Part shown: positions 36,437 through 48,400 of the stretch, piece after piece | How the letters are laid out: each line of letters opens with the position of its first letter | Position numbering within the stretch: the first letter of the stretch is position 1 | DNA from: Bedellia somnulentella | Lineage: Eukaryota > Arthropoda > Insecta > Lepidoptera > Bedelliidae | Direction: 5' to 3' | DNA length: 64,000 bases | Assembly: GCA_963576735.1 (NCBI GenBank) | Contig: OY755197.1 | Location: forward strand, 9,746,501 to 9,810,500 | The notes under the pieces: generated by a model | The model's input: only the letters and a program-made list of their open reading frames with translations | Database searches by the model: none | What the model was told of the DNA's origin: nothing | Program-made: the position numbers and the translations under genes

Positions 36437-39400
36437 CTTATACTCACGGTTATAAATCACTATTAGGGGTAGCCAGAGCTAAGGAATTAAAAATTCCTCA
36501 ACCACTTTTAGAAAGTTGAGTAAGGAAAAGATAGGAAAATAAAGGTGTTGGTGATGGGTCTCCAACCGCATCGCCCAAAAATCCCTTAAAAGCCCTAATA
36601 CCGTTAGTCGCCTCTTACGAACACCCACCGGAAGAAAGTCCAGACTAGTAGAGGGGAACAGTTATGATAAATGCTGATACTACTCTTGCTCTTGTTATAT
36701 AACCTTAAGATCATGATCGCTTATCCTGTAGTGTAAATTTAAACTTATTTATGATGAAGTGACGAACGTGATATCTCAGTGGGTAGAACACCACTTCGTG
36801 TACACGATGAGGGTACAAATCCTTGTCGGGCCTACACCAATTTGTCTTTTCTAAAGACATACGTGTCGTTAATTTATCATGGTTGTTAACGGTGAGGGAA
36901 AACATCGTGAGGAAACCCACATGGCGGAGTTGTACTTAGTCGTGTGACAGTGTATTCGTACAAAACTCTATCACGTGACTACACTGTCCAAGCAAAGCGT
37001 GGGTACTCTGAACACCATGAGACAACTTCACATGAAGTTCATAAGTATTAGTACCCCTGCCATCCCCTTCGGAGATATAGGGCGAATAAATTTGAGTTTC
37101 AGTCTTGTTAAAAATAATAATAAGCATAATAAGCATAAGCATAAACGTTCACGCCGCATATCCCCGAAGGGGTTGGCAGAGGTACTAATACTTCTGAACA
37201 TCACGTGACTTTGTCATCTGGTGTTCAGAGTACCCACGTTTTGCATGGACAGTGTACTCACGTGATAGGGGGCAGGCCTATCGCCGTTTTGTACGAATAC
37301 ACTGTCACATGACTAAGTACAACTCAGCCATGTGGGTTTCCTCACGATGTTTTCCCTCACCGTTAACAACCATGATAAATTAACCACACATATGTCTTTA
37401 GAAAAGACAAATTGGTGTAGGCCCCGACCCGGGATTTGAACACTAGTCGCTTGCACGTTAACCGAGTGTTCTACCCACTGGGCTATCACGGCTGTTAAAA
37501 ATAATAATTTGGTGCAATCTTTTTGAGATGATAAGTGAGAGTCTCAGACTACCCCGATCAGAACAAATGGCGTTAGTTTAAGTAATTGAAGTTTAAATTG
37601 AAGTTATTGCACCGTAAATTCTCTTGTGCATATAAAGTTAATAGTTATGAAGCCTTATTGAGCAATTTGTTTGACTTATGACAGTTGGAAACTATTGTTT
37701 TGCAAATCTTTTGTTGTACTCACACTGATACATACGTAGATACATATACTTACGGCTATAAATCCCTAGAGGGGGTAGCCAGAGCTAAGGAATTAGAAAT
37801 TCCTCAGCCACTTTTGGAAAGTTGTGTGGGGAAAGATGGTAAAATAAAAGTTTTGGTGATGGGTCTCCTACCGCATCGCCAAAAAATCCCTTAAAAACGC
37901 CAATACCGTTAGTCGCCTCATACCTACACCCACCGGAAGAAATAGGGTAGTGTTATTTTAAGCTGACACTACAGAGGTACACTGATATTATATAGGAATT
38001 CTTTGTTTTTATTTAATAATGTTTTATACTACAAAATTATTAATAATATATTAGTTATTTGCCGTGTAGTGCCGGCTTAGAATGTCGCTACCCCTTTCTA
38101 CCCACGGGTGTCGTAAGGGTATTGGGGCTTTTTATGGGATTTTTGGACGATGCGGTATGAGACCCATCACCAAAAACCTTTATTTTTACCATCTTTTCCC
38201 CACTTAACTTCCAAAAGTGGCTAAGGAATTTATAATTCCTTAGCTCTGGTTACCCCTTCTAGGGAAATATAGCCGTGAGTATATGTGTATGTATGTACTA
38301 CAAAATGTGTTTTTTTGGGTTATGGCCTACGCTTTCACCAAATGTTTTCTAAGCAAGCATGGATCCAGCCATATGGGCAGAAGGGCATGCCCACACCCCG
38401 AATCGACCTTTATGGTCTACTGATAGGATGATGATACTAACACTATGGCAAAGAGGTTTTAGGTGTCTATGCCCACTATCTTTTTTGAGGGTTGGATACG
38501 CCCGTTTCTAAGCGCATTGAAAACCTATTGCCACTTAATTCATATTACTCGACTAACATTAAAGAGCTTATTCCATTACACTTTGTCGTTTCTGAATTCA
38601 GACGTCCTTCGAAGTTACTGCCGCAGACGCTTGTTATTCCACTACACAAATGTGTCTACTTTTCAGAAGCCTAGCGTTCTGAACGTTATTCCACTAGTCT
38701 GAATTCAGATTCTGTGGCTTTCAGACGTCTTCATTCAGACAAGTGGAATAAGCGATACGATTGTTATCAAACTTATAATGTAAAGCAAAACAAGCGACTA
38801 TGTTGCGCACAACCAAAATAAATTATCTAAAAAGCGCGGGAAGCGGCAAGCAGCTCTATTACAGAAAAATTCGACACAAGCTCTGCGCATGAAGGCTAAC
38901 AGCCATCTGCTGCCCCGTTCTCCGCACAGGGACCCGCTGAAGATTGACAAATTGAAATTTAGGGAAAATGCTTTATAACTCTATAATTAGGATGAAAAGA
39001 CTAAAAATTATTCATACAGATGATATATTACTCAGTTGTCTACGCAAATATTACGTAATCGATAACATACGAGTATATGCAGTATTCTGACAGCAATATC
39101 AGACTTTACGATAAAAAAGCCCCCCACAAATTATTTTTTTTTCTTAGTCGATTATTATCGAAAACGAAATATGAACCGTCATTATTGAAGAAAAGATATT
39201 GAACTTGAACATATATTTTATTTAGAGTGTGATTGTTTCATTGAGCGGATTTCATTGAGTTCGAAAACTACCAAAATCAGTGAAATTTTCGAGGGAGGCC
39301 CTTAAGCAAAGTTAAACTATAATGTAAATAATTATTTAAACGTACTACCTTACATAATCATTTTAACGTAGAATCATAATGTTTTGTTTATGAAAACCTC

Positions 39401-42400
39401 ATGTGGGATGATTAGAATCAATTCAGGAATTAAGGAAAAGGAGGTCACGGTATCGGGTACTGCTGGTGTCGATTTTTTTTTCTTTCATACATACATACAT
39501 ATACTCACGGCTGTAAATCCCTTACCGGGGTAGCCAGAGCTTTGAAATGATAAATTCCTCAGCCATTTTTGGAAGTTGATTTGGGAAAAGATGATACTAA
39601 TAAACGTTTTTGGTGACGGGTCTCCAACTACATCGCCCGAAAATCACTTAAAAAGCCCCTATGCCCTTAGTCACCTCATACGATCACCTGCGGGCAGAAA
39701 TGGGGTAGTGTTATTCTAAACCGACACTACACGGCTTTTTTCTTTCCTTAATTTAATTATTAACGTAGAAGTTATTATTCGCTTCTTATGTAATTCATAC
39801 CATTTTCATATTTTTTTAAAATCTATATTTGAATTCCTTACCCTGCATTTGGAAGCAGGGTCTTTCCTAATGATATCTAAAACATTGTGAAATTTGCACC
39901 AAATAATACTTACTTAATAATTTAACGAACTTTCCCCTAGGTCTATGTTTTCCGGTCGCTTCTAACTCTTTCTGTTTGAGTTTATCTTCTCTTCTTCTTC
40001 TCTTTCTAAGTCTTCTCAATCTTCTCGCTTCTTCTCTGGCTGCTTCACTGAGGTCGCGTTGATAGCGACCATACATCTGAAATTTTAATTTGCATTGTTT
40101 TATTATCTTAAGCTGTGTTTGGATGATAATGTCAGTAGAGGACGACCACGAAGATTAAATAGAAAATGTGCGAAAGTCTCTACCAATTCCAATGGGAACT
40201 AATGACATGGCATTAAGTATGCATGTACATCGTAGCAATATTACTTTATAAAAACATTGTAAAATAAAATGAAGCAAACTAAGCAACCGTGATAGCCCAG
40301 TGGGTAGAACACTTGGTTATCGTGCAAGCGACTAGTGTTCGAATCCTGGGTCGGGCCTACACCAATTTGTCTTTTCTAAAGACATATGTGTGGTTAATTT
40401 ATCATGGTTGTTAACGGTGAGGGAAAACATCGTGAGGAACCCACATGGCTGAGTTGTACTTAGTCATGTGACAGTGTATTCGTACAAAACGTCGATAGGC
40501 CTGCCCCCTATCACGTGAGTACACTGTCCATGCAAAACGTGGGTACTCTGAACACCAGGTGACAAAGTCACGTGATGTTCAGAAGTATTAGTACCTCTGC
40601 CAACCCCTTCGGGGATATTCGGCGTGAACGTTTATGTTATGTATGTTATGTTATGTTATGTAAGCTGTGTAGTGTCGGCATAGGATAGCACTATCCCATT
40701 TCTTCCGGTGGGTGTACGTAAGTGGCGACTAACGGTATGGGGCTTTTAAGGGAATTTTGGGCGATCCCATCCACCCATCACCAACAACCTTTATTTTACC
40801 ATCTTTTCCCCACGCAACTTCCAAGAGTTGCTGCGGATATTTCTGATTCGTAGTGAGTATATGTATGTATTATCTTAAAATCTAAATCTTATGTGTTCTC
40901 GCCGTATTTTTGTATATGCTTGAAGGGGTTGGCAGAGGTACTAATACTTCTGAACATCACCTGGCATCGTCACCTGGTGTACAGAGCACGCACGTTTTGC
41001 TTGGACAGTGTACTCACGTGATAGGGAGCAGGTTTATCGCCGTAGTTTTATAATCTGCGTATAATTTCTAATGAGAATGACCCTGTCTTATTAATTTAGA
41101 TAGATGATGGTGGATGGTAATGATCGGTCATTTGGTGTCAGTGGTCTATTAGTAGTAAACGAATTTATTGAAAATGCATATTTTTTCATTCACTTAAATA
41201 AATTTATTTATTTATTTATTTATTTATAAATATAACCATTACAGATTTTAAAACCTAATTCGGCTATACTTTGCATTAAAACAATATATATTCATAAATT
41301 GTTGCTGTGTGCGATGCGGTTGGAGACGCATCACTAACGATACTTATTACTACCATCTTTTTTCTGAAGCTCTGGCTACCCCTTTTAGGGATTTGTAGCC
41401 GTAAATATATGTAAATAGTTTTCCAGCTATATCTAATCAGTACACTTCTTTGATGATTAATTAACCTAACATTAATTACCCTTGAAAATGGCGTTTGCAT
41501 TAACTATCACTGAAAACAAATTTATCTTTCTAATCTACGAAGTTTGCTATCTAATATTCTAAATCTGGTTGCGTAAAACAGGTAGTCATTTCACGGAGAT
41601 AAGATATACAGATTTATTAATAATTTATTTACTTGCTCTTTGTGTAAGCGTTTGTGTAAAGGGTGTCTCAGTAACAGTGAACTTTTTAAAAGTGGAATGT
41701 TTTTTTCTCATGCAAGTGGTAACTCTGAAATTTGACAGCTGATACCTCTGTTTATTCCGATAATTGTAAATGGAGAGCTCATTGGAAGACCAACGCGTTA
41801 TAATTGTACACCTACTGTGTTACTTGTGTTGTGTGTGTACACTTAATACGTCAACCATTCGAAAACTGGTAAAAAAATTAGGAAACTGGGTCGATTATGG
41901 ATAATAGGAATCCTTTGCGTCAGCGTACTGGTCAGTCTCTTGAAAAAATTGCTGCTGTATACGGGAGTATCGCTGAAAACCCAAAAACATCAATTGAGCG
42001 TTCTCAACAACTTCAAATTTCACGAAGCACTATGCAGTGAATTTCGACTAAAGATTCACACTCCACCTTCATGTCACGACTCAACTAAGTCAGGAACTCA
42101 ATCATCAGACCACGAAAAGCGTCGCCAATTCGTTCTCATGAAATAGTGATGTTAACTGGCCACCAAAAACGTGCGATTTAATGCCGTGCGGTTATAATTT
42201 TTCAGGATTTTGTGAAATCTCGGGTTTATGCGAATAAATCTGAAACAATTCCTGAGCTCTAATCATAAATTCAACACGTTATCGGTGAGATACAGCAACA
42301 TCTCTGTGCAAAAGTTATGAAAAATTTCATGGCCGGTTATCGGAGCCGTGGAGGTCATTTGCCGGATATTTTATTCCATACTTAATCGGAACATGTCTTC

Positions 42401-45400
42401 TTTCCAATACAATAAAAAAAACACACCTCTGTAATAAAATACATGTTTTTACTAATAAATAAAGGAAAGAAAAATTTCGACACAGGCGGGATTCGAACCC
42501 GCGACCTCGGGTATACGCCCCCGTCGCTCTTGCCAATTGAGCTACGGTGTCAATGGCTGCGAGCGCGAAATTCTTCTTTCCTTTATTTCTTTTAAACCTT
42601 TCCTAACTCAAAAAAGTGCACTCTTACTGAGACACCCTATACCAATATTTTATTACTCACGCAGAGGTTTTCTTGTAATGCTGAATTCACAAAATAAATA
42701 TTTCGATTACATTTTTTGTTTCTATATTTTAGCATTTATTAATTTAGTTTTAGTTTTGTTACCTTTATTTCTATTGCTTTTTTTTCTCAGTCTGTTATTT
42801 AAATACAGGTTTAGTCTGTAAGTAATTGTTTTCAGTTAAATGGTTTTAGGTGGAGATTTTTAATGAGCATTGCATTGTATACTTTATTGTTCAGAAAACT
42901 TATACGCTGTAAATCTTCCAAATAAAATAAATTAATATAAATAAAATAGCCCAATAGTTTGCCGTGTAGTGTCGGCTTAGAATAACACTACCCCATTTCT
43001 ACCCGTGGGTGATCGTAAGAGGCGACTAAGGGTAAAGGGGCTTTTTAAGTGATTTTTGGGCGATGTGGCTGGAGACCCGTCACCAAAAACATTTATTATT
43101 ACCATCTTTCCCCCAATCAACTCCCAAAAGTGGCTGAGGAATTCCTCATTCCAAAGCTCTGGCTACCCCGTTAAGGGATTTATAGCCGTGAGTTTATGTA
43201 TGTATGTATGATAGTTTCTTTCTTTCTGTATACTGAAGTCAATATCACACAACATTTAAACCTATTAATTAATTTCCTACGCTTATGTATGGCATTGAAT
43301 GTTGGGTGTGGCAGAAGAAGCATGAAAGTAGAGTAAATGCAGTAGAAATGAGATCCCTCAGAAAAGTTTGTAATGTAAGGTTATGTGATCGTGTGAGGAA
43401 TGATGTGATTCGTGAAAGGTGTGGTGTAAAAGATGATAATTGTAAGAAAGATAGAAAAAGGAATGTTGAGACGGTTTAGGCACATAGAGAGGATGGATGA
43501 CAGTAAATTGGTGAAAGAGATATATAGAGCCAATGTGGAAGGTAATGTTAGTAGAGAACGACCTCAGAGGACACATTTGGATCAGACTATGTGCTCAAAA
43601 AGGCAGGCGTTCGCAGTATGAAGAATAAAAGAGCATGTATGAAAAGGTTGATGGATGTAAACGAAGCTAGAGAGGTTTGCCAGGATCGTACAAAGTGGCG
43701 ATCGATAGTCTCTGCCTACCCCAATGGGAACTAATGGCGTGAGAATGTGTATATATGTATGTATTTAAACCTAATTACATAAAATTCCAATGTAATGTGT
43801 TTTTCTTGTACTTAGGAAATTATGTCTATAATCTGAAATTGTCTCGCACAACAAAAGAGTATATCCAAAATTATATTATACTAGCTGTGCCCGCGACTTC
43901 GTTCGCGTGATTGTCGAGAACAAAAAAACGTCGTTTAGTTAAGAGTATATCACCTTTTTGAAATAAAATAAAGAACCAATGAAATCTAATGCGCACACTT
44001 ATTGTGATGTAGGAACTATTGAGTATTTTATAATGATATTTAATTAATTACAGTAGCCATTATCCAGTTGAAATAATAAAAGGTCGTAACTGTGTGTATC
44101 TCATTTGAATTAGTGTTTATTTAGATACAGTTACAGGGTTAGCCGAAGATTAAGGATCGCTACCTTGTACGATCCTAGCAGATCTGCATAATGCATCAAT
44201 ATATTTATAAAGCCCTTTTGTTTTTAACACTTCGGAATTTTGCACATAGATCATATATCAATCCCGCCCGATTTCGGCCACAGCAAGTTCTGGTATCCGG
44301 CTATTAAGAGTGTGTTCATGTGCTCTCATGTGACTGACATAGCCAATCTTTCCGACAAATGTTCTATGACGTATGTTGAAAAATCAGTACCCCTCCAATA
44401 TATAGGTAGTTATTATTGATGGCCGCAGGTGGTCGGGCCTTGAGCTCATCACTCTTTGCTTCGAGCTCATCACGTCTTTTCCTTCCGAAAAGAAATATTA
44501 ACCGGTTGACAGGAAGGGGGTGAAAACTAAATTACTAAATTTCACTCAAGAAAGAATAAAACAAACGGGGTAAGCTAAATAAAACCGCTCAAAAAAGGTA
44601 CTTTACTATTATTAGGGTTTACGGTTGTTGGTTGTACTATGATAATACATTGAATTAAATCGATTTATCAGTGGCATAATATGCACTGTAGTAGCTGTGT
44701 AGTGTCGGCTTAGAATAGCACTACCCCATTTCTTCCGGTGGATGTACGTAAGAGGCGACTAACGGTATTGGGGGTTTTTAAGGGATTTTTGGGCGATGCG
44801 GTTGGAGACCCATTACCAACAACCTTTATTTTACCATCTTTTCCCCACTCAATTTTCCAAAAGTGGCTGAGGAATTTCTAATTCCTTAGCTCAGGCTACC
44901 CCTTCTAGGGATTTATAGTCGTGAGTATATGTATGTATGTATAATATGCAAATATAACTAAATTAAGGTTAGTCACTAAGGTCACTACATCATTTTAGTG
45001 TTAAAAAAAGTAGAACTTAAAAGATGTCTTATGTTTCTGGTGTTTAATACATACATACATACATATTCTCACGCCGTTAGTTTCCATTGGGGTAGGCAGA
45101 GACTATCGATCGCCACTTTGTACTTGACACTTTTTTTATCGCCAATGTGGAAGGTAATGTTAGTAGAGGACGACCTCGGAGGACAGATTTGGATCAAATA
45201 GAAAACGTGCTCAAAAAGGCAGGTGTCCGCAGTATGAAGAATAAAAGAGCATGTATGAAAAGATTGATGGATGTAAACGAAGCCAGAGAGGTTTGGTGTT
45301 TAATGTAGACCAATATTCAGTTTTTTATTATAAACGTTCACGAAAACTGGTTGTGAAGTGACGTGCATTTGAAGAATGGCTAAGAATTTCAAAATTATGC

Positions 45401-48400
45401 TCACCAAATTGGATTTATTAATAGGCAGACTATTTACATAATATATTAATATTAATAAGCCTAATTTAAGAAACTAAGTAAAGATAATATTTAAAAGCAT
45501 TTCAGTTATTTTCATAGTCGGCGAATTTACTTGATATTGGCAGCTTGTATTAATTTCGCCTAGCTTGTTTCCTGTAGCTTCTATTACTTTAACCGACTTT
45601 AAAATAAGGGGTTAAAGGGGCTAAAAAAATGCAAATTTTATTTTTGCTTTATTTTATTTTGGTTCTTTATTTTATTTTTGCACAACGCCATCTATCGGAC
45701 TTTGGATTCCAACTATCAACATTAGTTCTATATTTAGACTTAAGATGTCGTTGCAAGTACTATACTGAATTGCGTAACGTAATATTTTTCTTCTTGAACT
45801 CACAAAATTAATCATATCTTTTGATAGAGTGAACCGATTTCGATGAAACAAAAACTAAGTTATACCTCAAGTTACGTTTAATTTTTGTATATAAACATTT
45901 TCAGCATTAAATTCGTAGATTTTACGTTTTGCGCGCACAAACAAACATATAAACAGACAAACAGACAAAAAATTTAAAAATGATGGAAATGGGTTCTGTT
46001 ACTTATCTGTTCACACGCTGGCTATTTTTTTTTTCAATTTCTTCAATGTACAAAAATTACTTTTCTACAGATTTATTATATGTATAGATTTGCATGAAAG
46101 CTTGAAAAAAATATTACATAAAATATAAAACTAATAAATCGAGCCACGTTGAGCACGCGCCGGAAAACCGAGATCGATTTGTAATAAATATATCATTTTC
46201 CTGTTCAACTATCGTGGATAAGTTAATTATTCTGCTTATTAAGCAATATTCTGATTACATATGGAATGCGTTAGACAACATAAATAGCTCCATCTATAAT
46301 TACGATAACAATTTCAAACTTAGGCTAGCACTACCCCATTTCTTCCGGTGGGTGTACGTAAGAGGCGACTAACGGTTTTGGGGCTTTTGAGGGATTTTTG
46401 GGCGATGCGGTTGGAGACCAATCACCAACAACCTTTATTTCACCATCTTTTCCCCACAAAACTTCCAAAAGTAGCTGAGGAATTTCTGATTCCTTAGCTC
46501 TGGCTACCCCTTCTAGGGATTTATAGCCGTGAGTATATGTATGTAATTTCAAACCTCGCTCCGTCAATTAAATTCTTCAAAACCTAAGTTTGATATAACT
46601 TACTTGAGTGGACTGCACAGTCCAACCTGCATAGCTCCTACGAGGGACCTTTTAACTAGATATCGCGTGGTATAAAACAGCCATCTCTTTCGCACTTACT
46701 TAGTATCGTATACTGTCGTCTCATTCTAACCGTTATCGTGACGATAAAATAGCGCTCGTGCTGAGCCTCATGCTTACGAACCGATATAGGTTTTTTTGCG
46801 TTATTTTCTTTCTTTCTATATACTAAGTCACGCGTATTATCACATAACATTTAAAATTAAAAAGTGTAAAAGAAACAAAGGATAGAAGAGATTTGCACTG
46901 GACGCCATTGACTCTGCTCAATTGGCAGAGCGACGGGGGCGTATACGCGGTCGCGGGTTCGATCCCCGCTAGTGTCGAAATTATTCTTTCCTTCAATTAT
47001 CCTTTATTTATTGGTAATAATAATCCCTACATTAAGTTTGCATGAATAAAATCATACTAAAACTATTTTCAAAACGAAATGATAGTCTAATGGGTAGAAC
47101 ACCCGCCCGAAAACGGAAGGGCGTGAGTTCCAATCCTGGGTCGGGCCTACACCAATTTGTCTTTTCTAATGTCATATGTGTGGTTAATTTATCATGTTTG
47201 TGAACGGTGAGGGAAAACATCGTGAGGAAACCCACATGGCTGAGTTGTACTTAGTTATGTGACAGTATATTCGTACAAAACGGCGATAGGCCTGCCCCCT
47301 ATCAAGTGAGTACACTGTCCAAGCAAAACGCGGGTACCTTCTCTGGAAACTAGATGGCGCTGCCATGTGAATTCAGAAATATTGGTACCTCTGCCATCCC
47401 TTCGGAGATAAACAGCGTGAACGTTTATGTTATGTTGTGTTATGTTTCAAAAATTTAAAACTAATTAATCGAGCCACGTTGAGCACGCGCCGGAAAACCG
47501 AGATCGATTTGTCATAAATATATCATTTTCCTGTTTAACTATCGTGGATAAGTTAATTATTTTGCCTATTTAGCAATATTCTGATTACATATGGAATGCG
47601 TTAGACAATATAAATCGCTTCGTCTATAATTATATTATGATTGTCAATAGGTGCTGTTTTTTCTCGAGTAATTATTACGTACATACCAATAATACTTTAT
47701 GATTATGCCTGAGTTCGGAATCGTTAATTCTCTTTTTTTAAATGTAAGATGACTTTGTTATATTGTGTAGTTTGCTGTGTAATGTTGGCTTAGAATAACA
47801 CAACCCCATTTCTTCCCATGGGTGATCGTAAGAGGCGACTCCATTAGTCTATTGGCGCTCTTTACATGGTTTTTGGGCTATGCGGTTGGAGACTCATCAT
47901 CACCAAAAACATTTAATTTAAAGTCTTTTCCTCTTTTAACTCCCGAAAGTGGCTGAAGAAGTTTTGATTATGAAGCTCTTGCTACCCTTTTTAGGGATTT
48001 ATAACCGTGAGTATATATATTCAATTATTACACGCATACCAATTAAATTTTATGATTATATCTTAATTTCAGAATCATGATTTATGAATTCATGTGTATT
48101 TTTATTAACTTTTTTTATAAATGTAGGTTATTTTTAAGTAGTATATGAAAAAAACATAGAAGTGTGCTTAAATTGGCTGTAAATATTGACCAAAAAATAA
48201 AATAGCTCTACCAATTTAATCGAGGAAAAACATATTCCCTTTTTCTATTCACATTCCCAAAATATATGCACGCGTGTGGTTTAATTATATTATGCCTTGT
48301 ACATAATATCTCTATATTGGCAACATTTTAGTGATAATTAAATCAAAAGGGCGTCAATAGATTTAATTTAGCATTAAAATGTATCTATAGTTTAATCTAA

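Larger units (their letters stand above)
41658..42642 (+). mobile_element. decayed Tc1/mariner-superfamily element with HTH (DUF4817-like) transposase remnant
   Basis: Outer inverted repeats GGGTGTCTCAGTAA(C/G)AGTG face each other at about 41660 and 42640. Translation with several stops and shifts gives [19 protein letters not shown] (DUF4817-type helix-turn-helix), then [15 protein letters not shown], then [18 protein letters not shown], matching the D-x-PP-.SPDL.P.D.F block of the DDE domain. Most of the catalytic region is deleted. A SINE3 copy (42461-42597) is nested near the 3' end. Confidence 0.7.
43880..46092 (+). repeat. composite repeat between CTAGCTGTGCCCGCGACTTC and ACAGATTTATTATATGTATA ends
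   Basis: The left end at 43881 (CTAGCTGTGCCCGCGACTTC) and the right end at about 46092 are the two ends of a known lepidopteran repeat type. SINE1 (44694) and LINE fragments (44268, 45049, 45135) lie between, so it is a heavily interrupted copy. Confidence 0.4.

Noticed and set aside
36313..36519. Short ORFs with [22 protein letters not shown] or similar peptides at many places
   Set aside because: These peptides are the SINE1 consensus translated by chance.
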